DNA of 64,000 nucleotides, taken from assembly GCA_028583605.1 (NCBI GenBank), contig CM053331.1, forward strand, positions 36,541,283 to 36,605,282. Reading direction: 5' to 3'. Under the pieces are notes generated by a model. It searched no databases. It was given only the letters and a program-made list of their open reading frames with translations, and was not told where the DNA came from. The position numbers and the translations under genes were made by a program. Below are positions 44,141 to 57,120 of the stretch, one piece after another (within the stretch, counting starts at the first letter, position 1; every line of letters starts with the position of its first letter). The DNA is from Dastarcus helophoroides (taxonomy: Eukaryota > Arthropoda > Insecta > Coleoptera > Bothrideridae).

Positions 44141-45540
44141 AAGTTCGAAATTAATTTTAAAAAAGTCGTAATTTCAATAAGTCGAAATTTTGCTTTTAAA
44201 TGCAAACTGTCAAGACTTACCCAATTTAAAATTTATTAAAGTCTAATTTGAAATGGTTTAGATTTTGAGTTAGAGCCGCCTGAATTCCAAGAAAAATGTA
44301 TCAGTTTTGGAAAAAAGTCGTTTACTTAAAAAACGTTTTTGGAACTTCCAATTTGAAGTCAAATTTTTGACTTTAGACTCATAATTTCCAAAAAAACAAA
44401 CTCTTTCCGAATATCGAATTTGAAAGTAAAATTTTTTCGTTTATAAAGTAGAAATTCGAGTTCGAAATGTGGAGAATAAAATAGAAATTTTGCAAAATAA
44501 GTTCGAAATTTATTTAAAAAAAAGTCGTAATTTCAATAAGTCGAAATGTTTGCTTTTCAAATACAAACTGTCAAGACTTACCCAATTTAAAATTTATTAA
44601 AGTCTAATTTAAAATGGTTCAGATTTTGAATTAGAGCCGCCTGCATTCGAAGAAATATGTATCAATTAAAAAAAAATTGTTTGCTTAAAAAACGTTTTTG
44701 GAACTTCCAATTTAAAGTCAAATTTTTGACTTTAGACTCATAATTTTCAAAAAAACAAACTTTCTCCGAATATCGAATTTGAAAGTAAAATTTTTTCGTT
44801 TATAAAGTAGAAATTTGAGTTCGAAATGCGGAGATTAAAATAGAAATTTTGCAAAAAAGTTCGAAATTTATTAAAAAAGTCGTAATTTCAATAAGTCGAA
44901 ATTTTGCTTTTAAATGCAAACTGTCAAGACTTACCCAATTTAAAATTTATTAAAGTCTAATTTGAAATGGTTCAGATTTTGAGTTAGAGCCGCCTAAATT
45001 CGAAGAAAAATGTATCAATTTTGGAAAAAACTTGTTTGCTTAAAAAACGTTTTTGGAACTTCCAATTTGAAGTCAAATTTTTGACTTTAGACTCATAATT
45101 TCCAAAAAAACAAACTTTTTCCGAATATCGAATTTGAAAGTAAAATTTTTTCGTTTATAAAGTAGAAATTCGAGTTCGAAATGTGGAGATTAAAATAGAA
45201 ATTTTGCAAAATAAGTTCAAAATTTATTTAAAAAAAACTCGTAATTTTAATAAGTAGAAATTTCGCTTTTAAATGCAAACTGTCAAGACTTGCCCAATTT
45301 AAAATTTATTAAAGTCCAATTTGAAATGGTTCAGATTTTGAATTAGAGCCGCCTGAATTCGAAGAAAAATGTATCAATTTGGAACTTCCAATTTAAAGTC
45401 AAATTTTTGACTTTAGACTCATAATTTTCAAAAAAACAAACTTTCTCCGAATATCGAATTTGAAAGTAAAATTTTTTCGTTTATAAAGTAGAAATTCGAG
45501 TTCGAAATGTAAAGACTAAAATCGAAATTTGTAAGCAAAC
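44141..45540. repeat. Tandem array of about 358 bp
   Basis: Four units, with caagactta anchors at 44211, 44572, 44925 and 45284. The last unit lacks a segment present in the others. Confidence 0.88.
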
Positions 45541-48180
45541 ATTATTTTAAATTACAAATCAATATTGCGAGATTGAGGGACCAACTTCTGTTGACTAAAA
45601 TCGAAATTTCGAGAAGAAAATCAAAGCTTTAATTTCAAATGCAAATATGAAAAGTAACCTTCAAGTTTAAAGTTCTAATTTTCAAAATTTCCCAACTTTA
45701 TAAAAATTTCCCAACTTTTCGAAACTTCCCAACTTTTTTTTCGAAATTTCTAGTATAAAGTCGTTTGACATTTCAAGAAAATTATAGAGAGAAGTTATAA
45801 CAAAAATATTCGAAGTATTTAAATTGGAAATTTGAAGATTGAAGTTGAAATGCTTCAGAATTTATAAAAAATTTAGTTTTAAACTTTAGTTTTCATTCAC
45901 ATTTTATTGGCTTTTTCTTCGCCAATTTCTTCTTCTACAAATCTAGATTATCAATTACTGGCAATCTATAGATATATAATTTCCAAAAAAACAACCTTTT
46001 TTCGAATATCGAATTTGAAAGTAGAATTTTTTAGTCTATAAAATAGAAATTCCAGTTCGAAATGTAAAGACTAAAATCGAAATTTGTAAGCAAACATTAT
46101 TTCAAATTACAAATCAATATTGCAAGATTAAAGGACCAACTTCTGTTGACTAAAATCGAAATTTCGAGAAGAAAATCGAAACTTTAATTTCAAATGCAAA
46201 TATTTGAAGTAACCTTCAAGTTTAAAGTTCTGATTTTCGAAATTTCCTAACTTTTTAAAATTTCCCAACTTTTCGAAACTTCCCAACTTTTTTTTCGAAA
46301 TTTCTAGTATAAAGTCGTTTGACATTTCAAGAAAATTATAGAGAGAAGTTATAACAAAAATATTCGAAGTATTTAAATTGGAAATTTGAAGACTGAAGCT
46401 GAAATGCTTCAGAATTTATAAAAAATTTAGTTTTAAACTTTAGTTTTCATTCACATTTTATTGGCTTTTTCTTCGCCAATTTCTTCTTCTACAAATTTAG
46501 ATTATCAATTACTGGCAATCTATAGATATATAATTTCCAAAAAAACAACCTTTTTCCGAATATCGAATTTGAAAGTAGAATTTTTTCGTTTATAAAGTAG
46601 AAATTCGAGTTCGAAATGTAAAGACTAAAATCGAAATTTGTAAGCAAACATTATTTTAAATTACAAATCAATATTGCGAGATTGAAGGACCAACTTCTGT
46701 TGACTAAAATCGAAATTTCAAGAAGAAAATCGAAGCTTTAATTTCAAATGCAAATATTAAAAGTAACCTTCAAGTTTAAAGTTCTAATTTTCGAAATTTC
46801 CCAACTTTATAAAAATTTCCCAACTTTTCGAAACTTCCCAACTTTTTTTTCGAAATTTGTGGCATAAAGTCCTTTGACATTTCGAGAAAATTAAAGAAAG
46901 AAATTATAACAAAAATATTCGATGTATTTAAATTGGAAATTTGAAGATTGAAGTTGAACTGTTTCAGAATTTATAAAAAATTTAGTTTTAAACTTTAATT
47001 TTCATTCACATTTTATTGGCTTTATCTTCGCCAGTTGCTTCTTCCACAAATCTAGATTATCAATTCCTGGCAATCTATAGATATAAAATTTCCAAAGAAA
47101 CAAACTTTTTCCGAATATCGAATTTAAAAGTAAAATTTTTTCGTTTATAAAGTAGAAATTCGAGTTTGAAATGTAAAGACTAAAATCGAAATTTGAGCAA
47201 ACATTATTTTAAATTACAAATCAATATTGCGAGATTGAAGGACCAGCTTCTGTTGACTAAAATCAAAATTTCGAGAAGAAAATCGAAGCTTTAATTTCAG
47301 ATGCAAATATTAAAAGTAACCTTCAAGTTTAAAGTTCTAATTTTCGAAATTTCCCAACTTTATAAAAATTTCCCAACTTTTCGAAACTTCCCAACTTTTT
47401 TTTCGAAATTTGTGGCATAAAGTCCTTTGACATTTCGAGAAAATTAAAGAGAGAAATTATAACAAAAATATTCGATGTATTTAAATTGGAAATTTGAAGA
47501 TTGAAGTTGAAATGTTTCAGAATTTATAAAAAATTTAGTTTTAAACTTTAATTTTCATTCACGTTTTATTGGCTTTATCTTCGCCAGTTGCTTCTTTCAC
47601 AAATCTAGATTATCAATTACTGGCAATCTATAGATATAAAATTTCCAAAGAAACAAACTTTTTCCGAATATCGAATTTAAAAGTAAAATTTTTTCGTTTA
47701 TAAAGTAGAAATTCGAGTTCGAAATGTAAAGACTAAAATCGAAATTTGTAAGCAAACATTATTTTAAATTACAAATCAATATTGCGAGATTGAAGGACCA
47801 ACTTCTGTTGACTAAAATCGAAATTTCGAGAAGAAAATCGAAGCTTTAATTTCAAATGCAAATATTAAAAGTAACCTTCAAGTTTAAAGTTCTAATTTTC
47901 GAAATTTCCCAACTTTATAAAAATTTCCCAACTTTTCGAAACTTCCCAACTTTTTTTTCGAAATTTGTGGCATAAAGTCCTTTGACATTTCGAGAAAATT
48001 AAAGAAAGAAATTATAACAAAAATATTCGATGTATTTAAATTGGAAATTTGAAGATTGAAGTTGAAATGTTTCAGAATTTATAAAAAATTTAGTTTTAAA
48101 CTTTAATTTTCATTCACATTCTATTGGCTTTATCTTCGCCAGTTGCTTCTTCCACAAATCTAGATTTTTAATTACTGGCA
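45541..48180. repeat. Tandem array of about 554 bp
   Basis: Five units (anchors ccaacttctgttgac or variant at 45581, 46136, 46690, 47243, 47798). Each contains a segment with ttttattggctttttcttcg that is shared with the repeats at 39.2, 48.3 and 49.5 kb. Confidence 0.9.
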
Positions 48181-48422
48181 ATCTATAAGAGGTTATTAAT
48201 CCTCATCAGGAGGTTAAAAAGGTAGATATATGGAGAGTTTCAATTACTGACAATCTATAAGAGATTAGATTAGAAGAGATTATCAGAAGGTAACTGAAAA
48301 TATACTGATTGAATAGCTAACTGAAGTAACTGAAAAAAAAAATTAAGGAAGAAGCGACAGGCGAACAAAAAATCAATAAAACATAAATAGATAGAAGGTG
48401 AAAATATACTGACTGAAAAGCT
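48181..48422. repeat. Copy of the 39.2-39.4 kb repeat, inverted
   Basis: Matches 39240-39450 in reverse orientation (gaaggtaactgaaaatatac). It adjoins the A-rich end of a LINE fragment. Confidence 0.7.
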
Positions 48423-48898
48423 TTTTTTTAACTTCAATCCACTCGCAAAAGGTGACCCCATTATGCCTTCAGAGCACTGCGAGTAGGATGCGGTAACAAG
48501 GATAGATGGCGATGAACCGCCTTCTTAAACAAGGATAGGTTGTAATTTTCGGGGAAAATTTCTTTCGGTAACGCGTTCCATAGCTTGAAACTTTTATAGA
48601 AAAAAAGAGTCTCCGTAGACAGAAGTCCCTACTGAGTCAAGCTGAACTGCACAGGAATTTGCTGTCTCCGACTGTCTTGTATGCCTCAAGAATCTTGCCC
48701 TTGGGGGGATAAATCCTATTAGTTCCTGCGAGCATTTTCCATGATAGTACTTGTCAAGACAAGTCACCAACCATCTGCCTGTGCTCTAGTGTTTCGAGAG
48801 AATCGGTTAAACTCTCGTCATCAATTAGGCGAATCTCTTTTCTTTGAATTGAATCCAAAAGAGCTAAAGTGTACTTTGGGGCTGAACTCCAAACATTT
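48423..48898 (-). pseudogene. 5'-truncated LINE fragment, copy 2
   Basis: Homologous to the C-terminal tail of a CR1/Jockey-like non-LTR retrotransposon ORF2. It begins at APKYTLALLDSIQRKEIRL, followed by SLTDSLETLEHR, then later segments such as RHTRQSETAN in another frame, with stops. It ends in a short A run (gttaaaaaaaag on the minus strand). Only the region after the reverse transcriptase catalytic part is present, so it is non-functional. Confidence 0.75.
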
Positions 48899-49480
48899 TT
48901 TTTTAAGTTTAGTCCACTTGCAAAGGGTAACCCCATTATGCTTTCAAAGCACTGCGAGTACGATGCGGAAACAAGGATAGATGACGATGAAACGCCTTCT
49001 TAAACAAGGATAGGTTGTAAATGTTGGGGAAAATTCCTTTCGGTAACGTGTTCCAAAGCTTGGAAGTTCTATAAAAAAAAGAATCTCCGTAGACAGAAGT
49101 TCTCAGTGTGTCAAGCTGAACCGCAGAGAAATTTGAGGTCTCCGACTGTCTTGTATGCCTCAAGAGTCTTGCCCTTGGGGGATCAATCCTATTAGTTCCT
49201 GCGAGCATATGCCATGATAGTACTTGTAACAAAGGGACAACTCACCAGCCACCCGCCTGTGCTCTAGTGTTTCGAGAGAATCGGTCAAACTCTTGTCATC
49301 AATTAGGCGAATGTCTCTTCTTTGAATTGAATCCAAAACAGCTAAAGTGTGCTTTGGGGCTGAACTCGATATGAGAACAGTATTCCAGTGTTGGCATAAC
49401 TTGAGCTTTGTATAGCGTAAGTAGCTGATGAGATGTAAAGTACTTTTTTGCCCTTAAAGCTTCTGAGAGACGAACTAAAT
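48899..49480 (-). pseudogene. 5'-truncated LINE fragment, copy 1
   Basis: Encodes the last part of a CR1/Jockey-like reverse transcriptase: LLTLYKAQVMPTLEYCSHI, then APKHTLAVLDSIQRRDIR, SLETLEHRRVAGELS, and finally RTSKLWNTLPKGIFPNIYN. Two frame changes are needed (near 49375 and near 49200). It ends at a stop followed by a short untranslated tail and an A run (cttaaaaaaaaa). Copy 2 starts directly after this A run, head to tail. Confidence 0.8.
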
Positions 49481-49489
49481 GAACAAAGT

Positions 49490-49782
49490 GAAAAAAAGAC
49501 TTGTGGAAGAAGCAACAGGCAAACAAAGAGCCAATAAAACATAAATGAAAGAAACACAACTTCTCAAGAAGATACAAAGAATTTCTTTAAACTTTAGGTC
49601 AAAATTTCGATACGAAAATTCGAAATTTGAAGATTGTAAACAAACTTTCGTATTCAAGGTCTATTTTTGAGCATCATAAATCCTACAAATCAGATAATGT
49701 ACTGTGTAACTAAGGTTACAAAGGTCACTAGTCATTCTCAGGAAAAATTATATCCTTCTTCTTCTTTGTTTGGCTTTGGTTT
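49490..49782. repeat. Long inverted repeat, right copy
   Basis: Inverse of 39022-39304. On its inner side it is joined to the LINE fragment. Confidence 0.8.
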
Positions 49783-50303
49783 CATATTTAGTGTCTTTGG
49801 TTCCATATTTACTGGCTTTGCTAATTGGAAAAACCCTTATTTATAAAACGCCAACGGATTACACTCCAAGGTGACCTTGATTGACTCAAAAAATGCATGT
49901 AATGACGTAGACGTAATGACGTAACGACGTCAATTTTCGTGATAAGAACTATATCCTTTAACAAAAATATTCCTTGTCATATGCACTCGAAAGTCGGTTA
50001 CAAGTTACTCAATGGAATTCACATCCGTTAAGTACTTGTGGTTGACTAAGTTGTCAATGTTTACAGCGAATGTACCATACTGATAAGGCCAAAGTAAGCC
50101 AAAACTGGTCCATAGTTGCTGGTTCTAAGCATGGAGCTTCTCTGGTTAGAAATATTCGTTGGAACGTTTCATTACAGAACATGTACTTGACTAATTTAAA
50201 TCTTGAATGAGGATTTATTAAATGCTAATGCCATTAGAATTCTAATTCGATTAGAATTTAACAAAATCCTCTAAATGTAAACAAAAGAATGGCAAAAAAA
50301 TAC
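49783..50303. other. Intron, low-copy sequence
   Basis: Somewhat less AT-rich than its surroundings. It has a short triplet-like run aatgacgtagacgtaatgac near 49900. No exon or repeat family recognised. Confidence 0.4.
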
Positions 50304-50345
50304 CTGTTTTGTGACTGCTTGCCAAGGATGATTTTCTGCTGGAAA
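50304..50345 (-). CDS. Class A exon (42 nt)
   Basis: Acceptor ttgcag, donor gtatt, phase 1-1. Reads SSRKSSLASSHKT, one codon longer than the usual class A exon. Its flanking intron resembles the introns at 60.2 and 62.3 kb, showing a shared origin. Confidence 0.7.
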
Positions 50346-50911
50346 CTGCAATGAAAAAAATACACCAAACGCAGTTAGTTTCACCCCCAAGCAAATACAA
50401 TGTTTTTAAAATCAAACATTAAGGTGGAAAATCACCGGGAACATTTACACGTGACGTAACAGATCAAATTAAAGCACCATATCTTGAAATAACTATGAAA
50501 ATAATTGGATTTTGGTTTTTCTTTTTGGAATTGGCCTAACAAGAGTAAAACAGGAATTTCAAAAAATCAACTAACGTAAAATGTTTGCCAAAATAACTGA
50601 TCTGACGGAAACTGAAGAGGGAATCCAAGTACAAATAAAAAAAAATAGTTTTATTAATGCTCGAACAGTCGAAATTATTTGGTTTCGAAGCGTTACATCA
50701 AAGAAAAAAAGAAGTCGCCGTTGATCACCACTGCAACGTATGCACGAAATAAAATTGGAAACTGTTACATTGCACCCAAATACTCCCGTGAAATATCCAC
50801 TTGCATACATTTCCAGTTGAAAACTGGAAAGAATTGAATTTTCTTAAGTACGACAATTTTTTTAAGTACGACAATTTTTTTAAGTACGAACATTTTTTTT
50901 AAGTACCAAAA
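50346..50911. repeat. Intron block shared with 60.2 and 62.3 kb
   Basis: 50400-50520 matches 60230-60320 and the tandem copies after it (aaacattaaggtgga). 50655-50820 matches 62300-62470 (cagtcgaaattatttggttt). This supports common descent of the flanking exon units. Confidence 0.7.
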
Positions 50912-51225
50912 TTTAAATACAAATCTTGTCCTCTGAAACCAAGAAGGATTAAATACTCAGCATCTATTTGAAGATGATAGCTTGGCTATCGAAACGCGTT
51001 AGGGCAACCTTTCTTGTGTTTTTAATCTTTCTTGGTTTGGAGAGGTACTCAGTATCTCTCTGAAGTATCATCATCAAAAGTTGAAATACAAATCTTGTCC
51101 CCTGAAAACAAGAAAGATTAAAAACCCGACAAAGGTTGGTCTAACGCATTTCGATAGCCAAGCTAGCAAACGTGGCTATCGAAACGCCTTGTTGTGCGTT
51201 TAATCTTCCTTGGTTTCAGCCCAGC
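50912..51225. mobile_element. Two palindromic MITE copies, nested or adjacent
   Basis: Arms atttaaatacaaatcttgtc, atcgaaacgcgttagggcaa, gttgaaatacaaatcttgtc and tggctatcgaaacgcc alternate. The copies are diverged and partly rearranged. Confidence 0.65.
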
Positions 51226-51559
51226 GCCTAAATCAGAAAGATATCTTAAAGATATCATTTTAGCGATATCTTTAAGAGACGCAGAAATGTTAACATTTAG
51301 ATAACTTTTTTTTGTCGTCAGATTACTGACATCTAACAGATATCTATAAAATGATTTTGATAGATGTCTTTAGGACGGGAAATCTTTATGTTAACATGCT
51401 GACAATATTTCCCGATGTCAGACTTTAAAAAATGGTGACGCTACTAAATATATCGAAAAAAACTGGGCCAAACCAATTTAAAGTGTATTTAATTGGCCTC
51501 TATCAAAGCCTTTAAAAGAAATCATCTTAAAACTAAAAAAAAGTTGAATATATTCTCAC

Positions 51560-51598
51560 CAGTACTCTCACTAGCGATAGAATGTTTTTTCTTGTAAA
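51560..51598 (-). CDS. Class A exon (39 nt) in segmental duplicate
   Basis: Acceptor atttag, donor gtgag, phase 1-1. Reads YKKKHSIASEST. It is nearly the same as the exon at 20009-20047 (YTKKHSIASDST) and lies in a duplicated block. Its partner B exon is broken, so its use is uncertain. Confidence 0.6.
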
Positions 51599-51651
51599 CT
51601 AAATATAAAAAAATGACTAAATTTTCAAAAATCAAACGAAACTTCTTTTAC

Positions 51652-51735
51652 ATCCTTCCATTAGTTCAGAGCTGGCAGCTTTAGTTGAACCTTCAGTAAC
51701 ACATTCATCGCCAGCAATTGAAGATTTACAGGATC
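51652..51735 (-). pseudogene. Decayed class B exon, acceptor deleted
   Basis: Paralogue of the exon at 20104-20190. The body still reads in phase 1 (KSSIAGDECVTEGSTKAASS) and the GT donor remains. The stretch that holds the ttttag acceptor in the 20.1-kb copy is missing here: ggatccacctaaatca is shortened to ggatcaatcg. It probably cannot be spliced in. Confidence 0.6.
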
Positions 51736-52959
51736 AATCGTCCAATCAATCTCACAAAAAATGTCAATAAGAAATTGGTTAGTTTTTTTTTGATTTGTCA
51801 TAAGGACGATCACTACGTTTCCTTTGAAAGTGTTGTGGAATTATTACTGATACAATAAATGGTGCCCATACAGCACTTAAATCAGAAAGATGTCTTAAAG
51901 ATATCATTTTAGCGATATCTTTAAGAGACATAGAAATGTTAACATTTAGATAACTTTTTTTAGTCGTCAGATTACTGACATCTAACAGATATCTATAACA
52001 TGATTTTGATAGATGTCTTTAGGATGAGAAATCTTTATGTTAACATAATGTTAACTTTCTGACAATATTTCCCGATGACAGACTTTAAAAAATGATGACT
52101 CTAGGAGCTCTTTAAGAGAGCGTATTGCTGAGCGGGTAAAAAATCGTATTAAAAGAGCATTATCTAGAGCAAAACCTCCTCATAGTTATTGGACAATATC
52201 TGTTCCTAAATAAGAAGTAGCAGATGAAAGATTTGTAATAGTAGTTGCACCTCAAAAAGATATTTGAACTTATGGGAGAACATATCAACAGGATTTTAAA
52301 TTTGGCAGCAAAAAGAAGACAAGAAGAAATGAATCACAGTTCAAATAAAACAGAAAAATCACAGATCCAATAAAAGGTAGAAAGAAAACTGGACGTAGAG
52401 GTCAATTTATTTTTCACCTTCTTCTCAAGAAATTGAAATCTAGCTAACTTTTCTCCTAAAGAACAGGCTTAAGGCATCTGGAGATTTGAAGAGGAATTCC
52501 AGAGGGAACAGAGATTTTTAAAAACAGCTGTAAGATAATATTGAGTAACAGAGAATCGATTGAGAAATTAAGAAACCAGAGCGTGCCCCTATTTGGTACC
52601 CTGTTTATTACAAACTTTATAAAAAGATTGAAGGAATACCCTTTCCTTCTAATGCTTTATAAAGTCTTTATGTTAACATAATAATCAGGCCGGTAACCAG
52701 GATATTTTTTCGAGGGGGGCTGCCATCCTTCTGCTAAAACTACCTACTCTTTGTTTGAGTTTAGGTTAGAACTAAGAAGCCACGTTCCAATACTACTTTA
52801 CTATTAATATTACTATTGTATACAAGTACACTAAAGTATAAAAAAATACATTAAAAACATTTCTATAGTCTAACTCTTCTAACATTCTAACAAAGTAGCT
52901 GCAGAAAAATCTCTTTTTTTTAATTTTTTTCAAATTTCGATTTCGTTCATAATTTTTTA

Positions 52960-55900
52960 TAGTTTTTTTTAAGTTCAAGTTTCCTCTTAGCGTCCAACTC
53001 TTTTTCTAACTGGCAACAACTTTAATTCCTACGTTTTTATTTTTGGCATTTTGGGAATTATTGTTGTTATCTAAATTTGTAATATCGAAATGCGTTTGAT
53101 TCTTCCGAATTTCGAAAATAATTTTTGCTATGAAGTTAAATATCGTTTTGTTTTGAAAATTTTCGAAAAACGAATGTAGAACCGTCAGATTCAAATTGGA
53201 AATTTTGACGAAAAAAGACCAGATTTCACGAAAATAACGAAATTTACGGAAAAAGTCCAAATTTTAGGAAACACGTTGAAACTGAGATTTCAACTAAAAT
53301 TCTTGGAAAAAAAATAGCAAATTTAGAGAAAAAATCGATATTTTATTTTAAGCACCCAAGGTTACTTAGATACAAAAAAGAATGTTAAGAAAACTTGAAA
53401 ACAAACGTGTTCAACTCATGCTCATTCATTTTAGAACACGTGGATGCTCCTGAAAGATTCCCAATGTTGTCCCTAAATTTGGGGACAAACTTCAAAATTG
53501 GCAACCCCGCAAATAGCGAAGTTCCATGATAAAGATAAAACTGTCGAGATTGGTGTAGAAATTTTAAAAAAAATGAGACATCTTGATTTTAAATTTGAAA
53601 CTTTCGGAAAAATAATGTAGGACCGGCAGATTCAAATTGGAAATTTGGAAGAAAAAAGACCAAATTTCACGAAAATCCTGAAATTTACGGAAAAAGTTCA
53701 AATTTTAGGAAAAACGTTGAAACTGAGATTTGAACTCAAAATCTTGAGAAAAAAATAGCAAATTTAGAGAAAAATTCGATATTTTATTTTAAGAGCCCAA
53801 GGTTTCTTAGATACATAAAAGAATGTTAAGAAAACTAGAAAACAAGCGTGTTCAACTCATGCACATTCATTTTAGAACACGTGGATGCTCCTGAAAGATC
53901 CCCAATGTTGTCCCTAAATTTGGGGACAAATTTCAAAATTGGCAACACCGCAAATAGCGAAGTTCCATGATAAAGATAAAACTGTCAAGATTGGAGCAAA
54001 AATTTAAAAAAAAAATGAGACATTTCGATTTTAAATTTGAAACTTCCGGAAAACGAATGTAGAACCGTCAGATTCAAAATGGGAATTTGGAAGAAAAAAG
54101 TTTTTTTTAAGTTCAAGTTTTCTCTTAACTTCTAACTCTTTTTCTAACTGGCAACAACTTTAATTCCTACGTTTTTATTTTTGGCAATTTTGGGAATTAT
54201 TGTTGTTATCTAAATTTGTAATATCGAAATGCGTTTGATTCTTCCGAATTTCGAAAATAATTTTTGCTATGAAGTTAAATATCGTTTTTTTTGAAAATTT
54301 TCGAAAAACGAATGTAGAACCGTCAGATTTAAATTGGAAATTTGGACGAAAACAGATCAAATTTCACGAAAATCCCGAAACTTACGGAAAAAGTTCAAAT
54401 TTGAGGAAAAACGTTGAAACTGAGATTTGAACTAAAAATCTTGAGAAAAAAATAGCAAATTTAGAGAAAAATTCGATATTTTATTTTAAGCGCCAAAGGT
54501 TTCTTAGATACATGAAAGAATGTTAAGAAAACTAGAAAACAAACGTGTTCAACTCATGCACATTCATTTTAGAACACGTGGATGCTCCTGAAAGATCCCC
54601 AATGTTGTCCCTAAATTTGGGGACAAACTTCAAAATTGGCAACCCCGCAAATAGCGAAGTTCCATGATAAAGATAAAACTGTTGAGATTGGCGTAGAAAT
54701 TCTAGAAAAAAATGAGACATTTCGATTTTAAATTTGAAATTTCGGAAAACGAATGTAGAACGGTCAGATTCAAATTGGGAATTTGGACGAAAAAAGACCA
54801 GATTTCACGAAAATAACGAAATTTACGGAAAAAGTCCAAATTTTACGAGAAACGTTGAAACTGAGATTTGAACTAAAAATCTTGAGAAAAAAATAGCAAA
54901 TTTAGAGAAAAATTCGATATTTTATTTTAAGCGCCCAAGGTTTCTTAGATACATAAAAGAATGTTAAGAAAACTAGAAAACAAACGTGTTCAACTCATGC
55001 ACATTCATTTTAGACCACGTGGATACTCCTGAAAGATCCCCAATGTTGTCCCTAAATTTGGGGACAAACTTCAAAATTGGCAACCCCGCAAATAACGAAG
55101 TTCCATGATAAAGATAAACCTGTCGAGATTGGAATAGAAATGTTAGAAAAAAATGAGACATTTCGATTTTAAATTTAAATCTTTCGGAAAACGAATGTAG
55201 AACGGTCAGATTCAAATTGGGAATTTGGAAGAAAAAAGACCAGATTTCACGAAAATCCCGAAATTAACGGAAAAAGTCCAAACTTTAGGAAAAACGTTGA
55301 AACTGAAATTTGAACTAAAAATCTTGAGAAAAAAAATAGCAAATTTAGAGAAAAATTCGATATTTTATTTTAAGCGCCCAAGGTTTCTTAGATACATAAA
55401 AGAATGTTAAGAAAATTAGAAAACAAACGTATTCAACTCATGCACATTCATTTTAGAACACGTGGATGCTCCTGAAAGAGCCCCAATGTTGTCCCTAAAT
55501 TTGGGGACAAACTTCAAAATTGGCAACCCCGCAAATAGCGAAGTTCATGATAAAGATAACTGTCGAGATTGGAGTAGAAATTTTAGAAAAAAATGAGACA
55601 TTTCGATTTTAAATTTGAAACTTTCGGAAAACGAATGTAGAACCGTCAGATTCAAATTGGGAATTTGAAAGAAACAAGAACAAATTTCACGAAAATCCCG
55701 AAATTTACGGAAAAAGTCCAAATTTTAGGAAAAACGTTGAAACTGGGATTTGAACTAAAAATCTTGAGAAAAAAATAGCAAATTTAGAGAAAAATTCAAT
55801 ATTTTATTTTAAGCGCCCAAGGTTTCTTAGATACATAAAAGAATGTTAAGAAAACTAGAAAACAAACGTGTTCAACTCATGCACATTCATTTTAGAACAC

Positions 55901-57120
55901 GTGGATGCTCCTGAAAGATCCCCAATGTTGTCCCTAAATTTGGGGACAAACTTCAAAATTGGCAACCCCGCAAATAGCGAAGTTCCATGATAAAGATAAA
56001 ACTGTCGAGATTGGAGTAGAAATTTTAGAAAAAAATGAGACATTTCGATTTTAAATTTGAAACTTTCGGAAAACGAATGTAGAACTGTCAGATTCAAATT
56101 GGGAATTTGGAAGAAAAAAGACCAGATTTCACGAAAATCCCGAAATTTACGGAAAAAGTCCAAATTTTAGGAAAAACGTTGAAACTGAGATTTGAACTAA
56201 AAATCTTGAGAAAAAAAATAGCAAATTTAGAGAAAAATTCGATATTTTATTTTAAGCGCCCAAGGTTTCTTAGATACATAAAAGAATGTTAAGAAAACTA
56301 GAAAACAAACGTGTTCAACTCATGCACATTCATTTTAGAACACGTGGATGCTCCTGAAAGATCCCCAATGTTGTCCCTAAATTTGGGGACAAACTTCAAA
56401 ATTGGCAACCCCGCAAATAGCGAAGTTCCATGATAAAGATAAAACTGTCGAGATTGGCGTAGAAATTAAAAAAAATGAGACTTTTCGATTTTAAATTTGA
56501 AACTTTCGGAAAACGAATGTAGAACTGTCAGATTCAAATTGGGAATTTGGAGAAAAAAAGAACAAATTTCACGAAAATCTTGACATTTAGGGAAAAAGTC
56601 CAAATTTTAGGAAAAAGGTTGAAACTGTATGAACCTAAAAATCTTGAGAAAAAATATCAAATTTAGAGAGAAACTCGATATTCTATTTAAACTACCAAAG
56701 GTTTACTAAATACATAAAAAAATATCAAAAAAAAAAAAAAAATTAAAAGAAACCTTTTCAACTCATGCACATTCATTTTACAACACGTGGATGCCCCTAA
56801 AAGAGCCCTAAGTTTGTCCCTAAATTTAGGGAGAAAACTTCATAATTGGCAACCCAGCAAATAGCGAAATTACGTGACGAAGGTGAAAATTTCGAGACTA
56901 AATTAGACATTTCAGGAGAAGATAGACATTTCAGGAGAAGATAGACATTTCAGGAGAAGATAGACATTTCGATTTTAAAATCGACGTTTTCGGAAAACGA
57001 ATGTAGAACCGTCAGATTTAAATTAGGAATTTGGAAGAAAAAAGACTAGATTTCACGAAAAATCCCCAAATTTACGGAAAAAGTCCACATTTTAGGGAAA
57101 ACGTTAAAACTATAATTTAA
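52960..57120. repeat. Tandem array of about 441 bp inside the hAT-like element
   Basis: Eight units (caactcatg anchors at 53412, 53853, 54550, 54991, 55434, 55873, 56316, 56759). The step of 697 between units 2 and 3 is due to an extra piece that repeats 52960-53200. The units contain gaacacgtggatgctcctga and ccctaaatttggggac. Confidence 0.9.

Larger units (their letters stand above)
51228..52685. repeat. Segmental duplicate of the 19.9-24.7 kb intron region
   Basis: Same order as 19889-20734 followed by 24534-24720, without the 3.8-kb hAT-like element. Contains a doubled inner segment (51228-51440 and 51883-52120). Ends at the hAT-like element starting at 52686. Confidence 0.85.

Noticed and set aside
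50571..50810. A B exon expected near 50.6 kb
   Set aside because: No AG...GT pair with a phase 1-1 open stretch and B-like peptide was found. The frame there is shared intron sequence.
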